A stretch of 64,000 bases of DNA from Mytilus californianus (Eukaryota > Mollusca > Bivalvia > Mytilida > Mytilidae): the NCBI RefSeq assembly GCF_021869535.1, contig NW_026262734.1, positions 98,709,285 to 98,773,284 on the forward strand. The letters are read 5' to 3'. A program made the position numbers and the translations under genes. Below, in pieces: positions 35,600 to 44,480 of the stretch. The notes beneath the pieces are model-generated. The model did no database searches and was not told the DNA's origin. It worked only from the letters and a program-made list of their open reading frames with translations. Each line of letters begins with the position of its first letter. Positions within the stretch are counted from its first letter, which is position 1.

Positions 35600-36650
35600 A
35601 GAAAATCAAAGAAAGGGGTAATCTATAGGCCTAATACCTTAGATATCTTCAAACGTTTCTCAGTGGAATCTACTATGTAACCGTCTTTACTGGAGTCAGA
35701 CCTCCATCTGCCGTGCTTCTTTAAGCATCAGCGTTAGCCGCCATCGTGGCCCCACCGGATCTGAATGAATGAAGACCTATGTTTCCCTCTGGACAAATTG
35801 TCCGGATTCTCTTAAGAATTGACTCTCTAGCCGCCGTGTAACTTAGTTTTTTATCTTTTGTAATGAGCTTGCATGTATTACGAGATCTATAAATAGGCCG
35901 AAACAAATAAAAGTTTTGCTGACCAGAATCACCAAAACCTGCTAACCTAGTGTATCTTATAAACATTGTGTAAGGACAAGCAGATGAAACACCCCTAGAA
36001 ATCAAGACTTCAGAACTTTGTCTATATTGGTCGGTTTTACTTTTTTGAATACACAAAATTAAATGAGACTCGTGTACTTTAACATCACAAAAACGTAAGG
36101 AACTGACCTCATCATATCTGAGAAATCCTGAAAAACTCAAAATCATCATTGCCAAATCCCTTATAACAAGTAAATCTGAAGAATCTTTAAACATGTCACA
36201 AAGTTCAATTAAAGTATCAGGAGTAATTGGATCTTTCTTTTCTGTCTTTTTTGATGCTACTCTTTTAGAAGCTTCAAGAATCGATGTTACGAAAGTGTTT
36301 GTTGTAGGATCGTTTAGACCATTTATCTTATGTGCCCATTTAATACCATAAACTGCGTTAGAAACAGGGCGACAAGTTGAATTATTGTTCAATAAATGTG
36401 TTAAATACAGTGCAACATGAACTGGCTGAGCTGGCAAAGATTTGTGACCTTGCAACGTAATGAAACGTTCCCACCGTTTATATGAATTAAAATATGATTT
36501 AACGGTATTGTCACTTTTAGAGTTGATCAACAGTTCACACATCTTCGGATAAAGCTCGTATATATAACTGCCAACTTCTATCCCACTGTCCTGGACGGTC
36601 TCCTCCACTGTACGGTCTAATTCAACCCCTGTCAAAATAAATAACGTCAT
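35600..36650 (-). pseudogene. Tyrosine recombinase (integrase) of the DIRS-like element, frameshifted before the catalytic tyrosine
   Basis: The open part (36650-35721, 309 residues) has a SAM-like core-binding N-terminal half and a C-terminal catalytic half. Visible active-site residues are Arg178 in the GFLRYDE motif, Lys205 in KSKTD, and His294-x-x-Arg297 in HSFRSGG. The frame stops right after the box II region. In the next frame downstream (to about 35640) the expected continuation is present: a K-K-H-G-R-W motif and then a G-Y motif. The tyrosine codon of the latter is at 35679-35677 and would be the nucleophile. A one-base loss, or two-base gain, near 35723 therefore separates the nucleophile from the rest. 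A programmed shift is possible but nothing suggests one. Without it the product would not recombine DNA. Confidence 0.8.
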
Positions 36651-36664
36651 AAGTATATTGCAAA

Positions 36665-38593
36665 CTAAAATTCTATTCTTATAGCAATTAATCTAAATTT
36701 TAAGCGCTGTTGTCCAAATACTCCGCACTGACCTCTGCCTCTTTTAGTCAGATTTTCCCCTTGAAAAAACTTGCTATCAACTATGAAATCCTTAAAATTT
36801 CCAATTCGATCCACCAACATGGGCCAAAATGGTGCCGATGTCCATTCCGGGATGACTAAAGTGCCATTACATTTTTCTATACTAATCTTATTTATTACCT
36901 TTGGAATCAAACTTGGTGGTGGAACTACCCAATTATTATGTCCACCCCATTCTACTGTAAACGAGTCTATCCCAGCAGTCCCGGGGCACCAAAACTTTGA
37001 ATTAAATTGCTTGCACTTGGCATTGTAATCATGCGCAAACCTATCTATATCATGTGGACCCCAAACATGATTAAGGTACAGAAAAACCTCATCTTGTATT
37101 TCCCAGTCATCACAATCTGTTACCTTACTTAAAGTATCTGCATACTGGTTTGTTTCTCGTGGTATCCAAACCAAGCTCAACTTAATTGCATTCTCTCTGC
37201 AGAATTCATCAACGAACAAAGCGATTTTGTGCAAAACCATCTTCCTGCTACCAATATTAAGTATATGTGTGATATTCAGATTATCTGTGAACACTCTGAT
37301 AATCTTACCAGTGAGAATATTGACAAAATTTATCAATATTCTTTTTACAGCCTCGAGCTCTCTCCAGGTCGAACTTTCCGATTGTTCCGTCAACGACCAA
37401 CTACCAAACATTTCCAAAGGTTCGTCCTCTGAACCAGTGGTAACAAAACCACCGAAACCTGTACCAGATGCATCGCTGAACACATAATAATCTTGTGTTT
37501 CATTATAAGTCAACTGACTTAACCGAGATCCTATCTCGTTAAAGCTTTTAGCTTTATGTTCCCAAAAAGTGCATTCCTTGAATGCGTCCGTACTAACTAG
37601 TACTTGGGCGTTCCAACTTGCCCTTTGTAATATACATTGATACAAATACCTTGTTCTTAAACGTGCCTGATCTCCTAATACAGGCTGCATTGATATGATC
37701 TGTCCTACAATACTTGCAATGAATTTCACCCGGAAAAGCCTAATCCCGTAGTGAAATTGTGTCCTGAAAACTTCTAAAATTTTTAAAAGCTTTTCTATTC
37801 TTTTTTCGGTAATTCTTATAACCCCTTCTGTCATATCCCAATGAAAACCCAACCATTCTAAACTTTGAATAGGGGCCCAATTGCACTTCTCTGCTGCAAG
37901 AACAAAACCAAATTTCTCCAAATCAGAGTGAATTTTTTCGCTCGCTAACATAGCCTCTTTCATGTTTTTGCCCCCGCCGAGGCCATCGTCTAGATACATG
38001 ACGATTTTTAAACCTGTACTTCTCCCATATTTGATAACCTCCCTGACTACCTTTGTAAAAATATATCCGCTAGTTGACAACCCAAAAGGCAAAACATTAT
38101 ACACATAATATTCATGCTCCCATTTGAAACCTAAATATGTAGTGTCTGCTTCTGCGAGTGGGTTAGTTACGTATTCATCTACCACGCGCCATCCCGCGTC
38201 TGATGAATCGGCAAGTTTTATCAGCTTTTGTCGATTTTTAATCAAGTCCATACCTTCAGAAATTTTTCTCTTGGCACTGTTAATGTTTGACTGCGTCAAG
38301 TTGTCGGTCTCGAATTCGGCGTGTGCTTCTCTAATTTTAACGAACACTTTCTGGATGTGCTTGTGTTGCTCCTCATTCCCCCTCTTTCGAAATTTGTAAT
38401 TGTCGGTTAGTGATTCGTCCATTCTTGCTATTTGAGTATCTGACAGCACTTTCTGGTTGTCTTGTATCCTCTTTTGGAAACCCTCCAGACGTGAATCCAG
38501 TAACTTCGTCATGTTGTTCAACAACTGGTCCTGCGTAGATTGAACGGCATTTTGTACCTCTGTCTGAATAACTTGCTGTAAATTGGCGTCCAT
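36665..38593 (-). CDS. DIRS-like polyprotein: coiled coil, partial reverse transcriptase, RNase H
   Basis: Open for 642 residues; the ATG lies two bases from the inner edge of repeat A1. Residues 1-125 are a charged coiled-coil, gag-like segment rich in Gln, Lys and Glu. Residues about 151-360 are reverse transcriptase from a YLGFKW block onward, with LPFGL (168-172) and the YLDD catalytic motif (Tyr200 to Asp203). The preceding fingers and motif A, including the first catalytic aspartate, are missing. An in-frame deletion near residue 150 (NPLAEAD joined to TTYLGF) explains this. RNase H spans about 368-492 with Asp374, Glu412, Asp437 and Asp486. Residues about 505-610 hold the GPHDIDRFA and PPPSLIPKV block shared by DIRS elements. 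RT activity should be lost although the frame stays open. Confidence 0.85.
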   Translation of the reverse strand: MDANLQQVIQTEVQNAVQSTQDQLLNNMTKLLDSRLEGFQKRIQDNQKVLSDTQIARMDESLTDNYKFRKRGNEEQHKHIQKVFVKIREAHAEFETDNLTQSNINSAKRKISEGMDLIKNRQKLIKLADSSDAGWRVVDEYVTNPLAEADTTYLGFKWEHEYYVYNVLPFGLSTSGYIFTKVVREVIKYGRSTGLKIVMYLDDGLGGGKNMKEAMLASEKIHSDLEKFGFVLAAEKCNWAPIQSLEWLGFHWDMTEGVIRITEKRIEKLLKILEVFRTQFHYGIRLFRVKFIASIVGQIISMQPVLGDQARLRTRYLYQCILQRASWNAQVLVSTDAFKECTFWEHKAKSFNEIGSRLSQLTYNETQDYYVFSDASGTGFGGFVTTGSEDEPLEMFGSWSLTEQSESSTWRELEAVKRILINFVNILTGKIIRVFTDNLNITHILNIGSRKMVLHKIALFVDEFCRENAIKLSLVWIPRETNQYADTLSKVTDCDDWEIQDEVFLYLNHVWGPHDIDRFAHDYNAKCKQFNSKFWCPGTAGIDSFTVEWGGHNNWVVPPPSLIPKVINKISIEKCNGTLVIPEWTSAPFWPMLVDRIGNFKDFIVDSKFFQGENLTKRGRGQCGVFGQQRLKFRLIAIRIEF

Positions 38594-38594
38594 A

Positions 38595-38612
38595 AGTTTA
38601 CTCGGTCAATAC
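38595..38612 (-). repeat. Inner fragment of split repeat A1
   Basis: The last 18 bases of A1 (same as 35274-35291). They are cut off from the rest of A1 (43392-43553) by the LTR retrotransposon and end in the ATAC target duplication. Confidence 0.8.
38609..38612. repeat. Target-site duplication ATAC (left)
   Basis: ATAC directly before the TG of the 5' LTR, repeated at 43388-43391 directly after the CA of the 3' LTR. Repeat A2 of the host element has a single ATAC at the same place. Confidence 0.85.
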
Positions 38613-38819
38613 TGTAACGAAATGTGGGTCCCCTGAATTGCAACTTGTTTCCCCTAAAATTGTGTGATGACGTTGTATCTTACCGATAATTGACTTTTCT
38701 TATTATATATTTCTTGTATAACTATGTTTAAACATTGTTAACTCTAAAACTTTTTATCATTCTTGCCTATGATTTTACATAGGAACACCTGTGCATTGTG
38801 TACTTAAAATGACGTACAA

Positions 38820-38827
38820 TGACGTCA
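38820..38827. promoter_or_regulatory. CRE-like palindrome TGACGTCA in LTR U3
   Basis: Perfect TGACGTCA about 105 bases upstream of the LTR TATA box; it also occurs at 42540-42547 in the 3' LTR. It is the consensus for CREB/ATF factors, so stress or cAMP responsiveness is possible but inferred. Confidence 0.5.
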
Positions 38828-38924
38828 TTACCTATTTTGGTAATCACCAGTTCCGGTTTTGGTAATTTAGGTATTTTCCGAAATGGTAAATGGTAAACCA
38901 AATCGGTAAATTGGTTTACCTAAG

Positions 38925-38932
38925 TATAAATA
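38925..38932 (+). promoter_or_regulatory. LTR TATA box
   Basis: TATAAATA inside the LTR, about 320 bases upstream of the AATAAA signal, placing the start of R near 38955. The same box is at 42645-42652 in the 3' LTR. Confidence 0.65.
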
Positions 38933-39247
38933 CGGCGGAGAATACAGATAAGTCTTCAGCACAATTTTACCCTGGGCAAGTAACACACGTTAAGTCCAAG
39001 CGATTTTGATATACGTACAGATACCATGTACCAGACCAAGTAGTTAACCAGACAGCCAACACTATTACAATGTCCGAGGAGACTACGTCCGTATAATGTG
39101 GGTTTGTTAATTCCTTTACAAGTTACATTTAGAGAATAACTTCTCGAGAGAAACTTTATCTTTTGGCATTGAATTTGATTTACCATTTGCCGATCACCAA
39201 ACTATATTTTTCCGCTATCCATTTTCTTTAATTCCCGATAGGAGGTT

Positions 39248-39253
39248 AATAAA
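39248..39253 (+). terminator. LTR polyadenylation signal
   Basis: AATAAA in the middle of the LTR, followed by T-rich sequence. The equivalent at 42968-42973 in the 3' LTR would end the element's transcript. Confidence 0.55.
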
Positions 39254-39668
39254 GTATTTATCTGTTAGACTAGAATACTGTTAAGTTATTTGATATTTAT
39301 ATGTATTGTTGCTATTTAATGCATCTTAAAGATAATACAAGTTGATTTTTATTTAACGAGTCTGTTATTCTTACAAACATCGAGAGTTACCATACAAAAA
39401 CCTATACTAGTACTCCAATCTACCCTTTTATATCAGAGTCATTACCTTACCAGAGGAACCAAACCTTACCAGTGTGTATTCAGAATACCAGAGTACCACA
39501 TAGTACCACGATACCAGAGTACCACGCTACCAAAGAAGAGTCACCAGATATAACTTTTATTTTTTATATACTCGTTCATTCTAACATAACACATTCTTAT
39601 AGCAACGCACTAAGGGATAAACATTTATAGTTTAACACTTAGGCCCGACCGCTCGGTTTTCGTTACAG

Positions 39669-39683
39669 TGGTGGCAGCGGAGG
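39669..39683 (+). other. Candidate primer binding site
   Basis: TGGTGGCAGCGGAGG begins one base after the 5' LTR. It starts with the TGG complementary to a tRNA CCA end. The tRNA identity was not determined. Confidence 0.6.
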
Positions 39684-39758
39684 CACGTACCTACATTTTG
39701 ATATTCTTTAAATAAGTGTAATTATATTTAAGATAAGACATAAATAAATATAAATAAA

Positions 39759-40370
39759 ATGGATAGCACGGAAAATCAATTTGAAACACCTAGGTTAACT
39801 GCCCAGGGTAGACCAGTGCTCCCCCGATCTCGGTCCTGTGAAATTTTCCATGATCTGACGCCGACCGGAGAGATAGGCATAAGAGTGAACCAAGATCAAT
39901 GGCCCTCACAAGAGAATACGAATAGATACGAAAAGGATGGTATACATCATGCTGACAATAGGCCATTGTCAGGGGATCTATCACCATCAAGGAAAGTGGC
40001 CATTGACCAAGCGAAAAACCCGGAAGTTTCAAATAGGGCAACGGTTGTGCATTTGAAAAAAAATGCAGCGCGTACGGTAAAACAGAATTTTGGTGAAGAG
40101 TCAAGGACTCTTTTGGACCATGCTGCCAGAGGGTCTAGGTATGGGTTTTGGAGTCAGAAAGCAAGGGATACTGCTGAGGGAGACTCCGGAAATACAAGAC
40201 GAGTCGCGACGTCTTGTGAATCCGATGCCCGACGGGGTAGATGGGATTCGGGAGATTTACCTAGGACTTTGGACCGGGGCGTACCCCATAATCAGGGGGC
40301 AACGTACCAAGCATTACCTTTGACGTCCCGCGGACGATTCAGAGTTGGGGTTAACGGGACCGACCATTAA
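39759..40370 (+). CDS. 5' gag-region ORF of the LTR element
   Basis: A 203-residue ORF rich in Arg, Ser and Asp with no recognisable domain, starting at the first good ATG after the 5' LTR. It overlaps the capsid ORF by 26 bases in a different frame. A second open stretch in the capsid frame (40090-40323) lies under its 3' half and is separated from the capsid ORF by a stop near 40323. Either this is an independent short ORF or the original gag was one frame that has since shifted. The pattern is unlike the clean single gag of intact elements. Confidence 0.5.
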   Translation: MDSTENQFETPRLTAQGRPVLPRSRSCEIFHDLTPTGEIGIRVNQDQWPSQENTNRYEKDGIHHADNRPLSGDLSPSRKVAIDQAKNPEVSNRATVVHLKKNAARTVKQNFGEESRTLLDHAARGSRYGFWSQKARDTAEGDSGNTRRVATSCESDARRGRWDSGDLPRTLDRGVPHNQGATYQALPLTSRGRFRVGVNGTDH

Positions 40371-41106
40371 CACCGTACTGATGAAATCCAGTAATTCAAA
40401 TTATGCTGGCATTAGCTATGAACATAATTTTGAGCGTGATTATGATTTAAACTTACAAAATACAAAATATTACAAAAAGAAACCAGCACTTTATGATGGT
40501 GAAAGTAATTGGGAAGACTATTTAGTTCAGTTTGAATTAATTGCAGCAATTAACAAATGGTCTGACATAGAGAAAGCTTTAGAACTAGCTACTAGCTTAA
40601 GAAGTACCGCCCAAAGTATTTTAACCGATTTAAGACCAGAGATGCGGACCAATTTTATACAACTGACAACCGCCTTAGCGTCTCGTTTTCAACCAGAAAA
40701 TCAAGCAGAAATGTACAGGGCGCAAATGAAAAGTAAAATACGCGGACGCACGGAACAAATACCTGTGTTAGGCCAAGACATAAAACGTCTAGTTAGATTA
40801 GCGTATCCATCAGCTCCGATAGAGATTAAAGAACAATTAGCATGCGATTGTTTTATTGATTCCCTAAATGATGTTGACATGGAATGGGCTATTTTCCAGG
40901 CCAAAGCAAAAAGTATTAATAACGCTATTCAAATAGCTCTTGAATATGAAGCATTCCAAAATGACAGACGTAAACACGGCACTAAGCTAGTTTGTGCTGT
41001 AAATGAAAATGATAATTTTGATCTAAATAGGGAAATTTATTTGTCTGAACAAGTTGATGGCATTTCAGGTCGTCTTGCAAAAATAGAAAATAATAGAAAA
41101 AAATAA
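40345..41106 (+). CDS. Gag capsid protein of the LTR element
   Basis: 253 residues. The central part (about 45-215) matches the retrotransposon gag capsid style: a Y-D-G-E-S-N-W-E-D-Y-L start, helix-rich sequence with ALELATSL, a conserved RFQPE motif, QDIKRLVRLAYP, and a CDCFIDSLND segment. It assembles the particle that packages element RNA. A CCHC zinc knuckle should follow. Just after the stop, in the next frame at 41120, C-Y-H-C-G-V-S-G is present but the histidine and final cysteine are lost to a further disruption. The A-rich stretch at 41092-41110 is the likely slip or mutation site. The capsid could still be made; nucleocapsid function is doubtful. Confidence 0.8.
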   Translation: MGLTGPTINTVLMKSSNSNYAGISYEHNFERDYDLNLQNTKYYKKKPALYDGESNWEDYLVQFELIAAINKWSDIEKALELATSLRSTAQSILTDLRPEMRTNFIQLTTALASRFQPENQAEMYRAQMKSKIRGRTEQIPVLGQDIKRLVRLAYPSAPIEIKEQLACDCFIDSLNDVDMEWAIFQAKAKSINNAIQIALEYEAFQNDRRKHGTKLVCAVNENDNFDLNREIYLSEQVDGISGRLAKIENNRKK

Positions 41107-41394
41107 GAAAACTTTTTCTTGTTACCATTGTGGGGTTTCCGGTAATTAAAAGGGAATGTCTCCTATTGAATAACCGATCCCAAAGGTTAGAAGGTAACAG
41201 AACTAACAACTTAATTCCAAGAAAAGTGGCAGACCAAATGACTGGTCGGGGAAACTTTTAGTGGCTGAAACTGAGGACCAAGTTTCAGCAGCAACTAAAT
41301 ATGATTTGAAAAATCCAATAATTTTGAGAAATTGAATCAGATAAATATATTCTGAAAATATATATGTACATTTTGTAATTGTCAGTGTTATGAC

Positions 41395-41652
41395 ATGAAA
41401 TTGAATTGTTTGATTGATACCGGGTCCACTGTTAGTGTCCTTAACTCATCCATGTATAATATCATGTCCAAGAGTGTAAAGCCAGTGCTGTCCAATGCAC
41501 GTAGTGGTTTACGCATGGCTAATGGAAGTGTAGTTATGCCGGTGGGGACTGCTGAATTACCAACGCAGTCGGATAATAAAATTGTGTATCGCCGTCTCAT
41601 TGTTGCAGACATAGATATACTTGTACCAAGGATTATTGAGTTTGATTTTTAA
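41395..41652 (+). CDS. Retropepsin-like aspartic protease of the LTR element
   Basis: 85 residues with the active-site LIDTGSTVSVLN motif (Asp-Thr-Gly near residues 8-10), a flap region around ANGSVVMPVG, and a C-terminal hydrophobic segment ending RIIEFDF where a G-I-I/L-G-x-D motif is usual. The frame ends there, where reverse transcriptase would normally begin. It processes gag in intact elements; here the missing second glycine motif and early stop make activity uncertain. The true start may lie upstream by frameshift from gag. Confidence 0.75.
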   Translation: MKLNCLIDTGSTVSVLNSSMYNIMSKSVKPVLSNARSGLRMANGSVVMPVGTAELPTQSDNKIVYRRLIVADIDILVPRIIEFDF

Positions 41653-41809
41653 AGATAAAAGTCCATGTATATTGTATATGGGAAAGAGGATTTTTTTTTA
41701 AATTGACGGTCAATTTATTTCAACTTTTTATTAATATTGTTTACATTTATTGATTGTTTAGATATGTAACTTATTTTCAGGATATTCATTTGTACAATAA
41801 TATTAGTGT

Positions 41810-42115
41810 TTTATGAACATTCGTCTAGCCGAGAAGATTTGATGGTGCTCTATAAACATTTGTCAAAATACACAGAATTAGTTCCGAATAAAGAAAATTC
41901 ATCATGCGAAGAAGATGTGTTGGTGCTTTATAAACATTCGTCATTATATGCACACATTAATTAAGTGTGTTTAATGAACATGAATTCGTCCTGCCGAGAA
42001 GATTTGATGGTGCTCTATAAATATTCGTCAAAATAAACAGAACTCGTGTTTTATGAACAATCGTTATGAAAAGAAGCGATGTTGGTGCTATATGAACATT
42101 TACAAAACTAAAGGA
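41810..42115 (+). repeat. Diverged short repeats in the non-coding 3' interior of the LTR element
   Basis: A unit of the type 'gaagatttgatggtgctctataaacattcgtcaaaatacaca' recurs four times at roughly 70 to 90-base spacing (about 41838, 41913, 41998 and 42073), each with substitutions. It lies where pol would be in a full-length element, so pol was replaced rather than only deleted. Confidence 0.65.
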
Positions 42116-42318
42116 TCATAAAGGACAGTGCGGAATTCAAGCTTTGCGTGAAGATGTATATGAACAATGAACATTCCAAAGATTAATTAAACTTGATTAA
42201 TTATTGTTTTATAATGTTGAATATGTATGTTATAGAATATTTTAATGAATGATATTGAAGAACTTGTTTTAAATTTTAGGAAATGTCTATTCATGTTTGT
42301 GGACAAACATTATTTTTC

Positions 42319-42332
42319 AAAGGTGGGGAGAG
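42319..42332 (+). other. Polypurine tract
   Basis: AAAGGTGGGGAGAG directly before the TG of the 3' LTR, the expected plus-strand primer. Confidence 0.75.
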
Positions 42333-43387
42333 TGTAACGAAATGTGGGTCCCCTGAATTGCAACTTGTTTCCCCTAAAATTGTGTGATGACGTTGTATCT
42401 TACCGATAATTGACTTTTCTTATTATATATTTCTTGTATAACTATGTTTAAACATTGTTAACTCTAAAACTTTTTATCATTCTTGCCTATGATTTTACAT
42501 AGGAACACCTGTGCATTGTGTACTTAAAATGACGTACAATGACGTCATTACCTATTTTGGTAATCACCAGTTCCGGTTTTGGTAATTTAGGTATTTTCCG
42601 AAATGGTAAATGGTAAACCAAATCGGTAAATTGGTTTACCTAAGTATAAATACGGCGGAGAATACAGATAAGTCTTCAGCACAATTTTACCCTGGGCAAG
42701 TAACACACGTTAAGTCCAAGCGATTTTGATATACGTACAGATACCATGTACCAGACCAAGTAGTTAACCAGACAGCCAACACTATTACAATGTCCGAGGA
42801 GACTACGTCCGTATAATGTGGGTTTGTTAATTCCTTTACAAGTTACATTTAGAGAATAACTTCTCGAGAGAAACTTTATCTTTTGGCATTGAATTTGATT
42901 TACCATTTGCCGATCACCAAACTATATTTTTCCGCTATCCATTTTCTTTAATTCCCGATAGGAGGTTAATAAAGTATTTATCTGTTAGACTAGAATACTG
43001 TTAAGTTATTTGATATTTATATGTATTGTTGCTATTTAATGCATCTTAAAGTTAATACAAGTTGATTTTTATTTAACGAGTCTGTTATTCTTACAAACAT
43101 CGAGAGTTACCATACAAAAACCTATACTAGTACTCCAATCTACCCTTTTATATCAGAGTCATTACCTTACCAGAGGAACCAAACCTTACCAGTGTGTATT
43201 CAGAATACCAGAGTACCACATAGTACCACGATACCAGAGTACCACGCTACCAAAGAAGAGTCACCAGATATAACTTTTATTTTTTATATACTCGTTCATT
43301 CTAACATAACACATTCTTATAGCAACGCACTAAGGGATAAACATTTATAGTTTAACACTTAGGCCCGACCGCTCGGTTTTCGTTACA
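42333..43387 (+). repeat. 3' LTR
   Basis: 1055 bp, identical to the 5' LTR by line-by-line reading except at 43052 (T versus A). Confidence 0.95.
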
Positions 43388-43391
43388 ATAC
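43388..43391. repeat. Target-site duplication ATAC (right)
   Basis: Second copy of the 4-bp duplication flanking the LTR retrotransposon. Confidence 0.85.
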
Positions 43392-43553
43392 GAAGGCTAG
43401 AAGTGAAGTTACCACACAAAAAAACACCTTATATATGACCACAACTCAGCCCCCTGATTGGATAGATGTACATCGGCCTACTGAAAATTAACGATTCCAT
43501 ACCGAGAATACAACATTTTCCCGCTATACTGATCGAAACGCGGGAAAATATTA
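43392..43553 (-). repeat. Outer part of split repeat A1 (DIRS-like 5' end)
   Basis: 162 bases repeating most of A2. It ends 'gggaaaatatta' on the + strand, where similarity to A2 stops and flanking DNA begins. Confidence 0.8.
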
Positions 43554-44480
43554 TTATCGCAGGCATTCCGGCGTTACTCGGCAAATTCCGGAAAATATAC
43601 CTCAATGGTACGTTTTCAGTGAAAACAAATTAAAGTAGGGTACAATTATTAGGAAACGAAAATATATTATGTAAAATGCAAAAAAAACAAAAAAAAAAAA
43701 CAAATGATACAATAAATGCATTTTTCAAAGTCTCCAGCATAATTTAGAAAGTTACTTTACAAATGTTGACTTTTCCAAACAGTGTTCATTATGTTTTGTT
43801 GATTTTTTTTTATCGTCAATATAAAAAATATATGATATTGTTGTTTTTCTCCTCTGTTGAGGCATATGATAGACAGCTAGACTTCATTTCGAATGTATTA
43901 CATTTGGCGTCCGACCTTCGGCTCTTGGGCTGATATTGAACTTTGGGCTGATAATACATCTGATAAGAAAAATGCCATGTAATAATCTGATATTCTCTAA
44001 CTTATTGTTTTGCAAATGTTTACTAACAAACTTTTCGTAGGCTTCATCTAGGTTTGTAACAGAGGTAATAGTTATGAAGCATGGAAGCATGCAGCAGGAT
44101 TACCGTTCAACTTGTTTTTTTGTCAGTCGTTAATACTTACCATTCATTTTTTTTTTTTAAATTTCGAATCTTCAACTTCCTATTTCTCAGCAGACAATAA
44201 CATATAAAAGCGTCTGAGGTCAATTTTGTCCATCATTATCTGCTGAGAGTGCTGTTCATAAGAATTCCTTAATGGTTGTTGCCACTAAATCAAACTCAAT
44301 ATCATGTCCATATCCGCTTTGAATAAACATTTGCTAAGATTTTCCCTTTGTGGACATATTGTTGGTGTATTTGATTTCTCCCTTGTAAACCTTTTATTAA
44401 TTTATTAGATACAGAAATTTAATTTGATTGGTATATGCGTTATCAAATTGTTATTAAACTAATAGTTTATTTTTGCTTAG
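43554..44480. other. Gap between DIRS-like element and VWA gene exon
   Basis: AT-rich with poly(A) and poly(T) runs and no exon I can support. Upstream exons of the VWA gene (signal peptide) must lie here or further left, possibly beyond the retrotransposon, which would then sit in an intron. Confidence 0.4.

Larger units (their letters stand above)
38613..39667 (+). repeat. 5' LTR
   Basis: 1055 bp with TG/CA ends. It contains a CRE-type TGACGTCA, a TATA box and an AATAAA polyadenylation signal in the order expected for U3-R-U5. The 76-residue ORF on its - strand recurs in the 3' LTR and is incidental. Confidence 0.95.
38613..43387 (+). mobile_element. LTR retrotransposon (Ty3/Gypsy-like), internally deleted
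   Basis: 4775 bp bounded by two 1055-bp LTRs (TGTAACG...CGTTACA) in direct orientation, with a 4-bp ATAC target duplication. A primer-binding-site candidate follows the 5' LTR after one base, and a purine tract precedes the 3' LTR. The interior (39668-42332) encodes gag-like ORFs and a retroviral-type protease, then about 680 bases without coding potential. Reverse transcriptase, RNase H and integrase are absent. The element therefore depended on a related full-length element. The LTRs differ at one base (39332 A, 43052 T), so insertion is very recent. It interrupts repeat A1 of the DIRS-like element. The assignment to Ty3/Gypsy rests on the gag and protease style and the 4-bp duplication. 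Confidence 0.9.
34792..43553 (-). mobile_element. DIRS/PAT-type tyrosine-recombinase retrotransposon with a nested LTR element
   Basis: Read on the - strand the order is A1 (43553-43392 joined to 38612-38595), an RT/RNase H ORF (38593-36665), a tyrosine recombinase ORF (36650-35721), B1 (35599-35454), A2 (35453-35274), a 336-base spacer, and B2 (34937-34792). This is the split direct repeat arrangement known from PAT and Ngaro members of the DIRS order. B1 and A2 abut exactly. A1 and A2 (180 bases) differ at three positions and B1 and B2 (146 bases) look identical. Without the nested LTR element and its 4-bp duplication the element is about 3.98 kb. No target-site duplication is visible, as expected for recombinase-based integration. 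Both ORFs are damaged, so this copy is non-autonomous. Confidence 0.85.

Noticed and set aside
38956..39186. 76-residue - strand ORF occurring twice (also 42676-42906)
   Set aside because: Both copies are just the same LTR read backwards; duplication of the ORF reflects duplication of the LTR.
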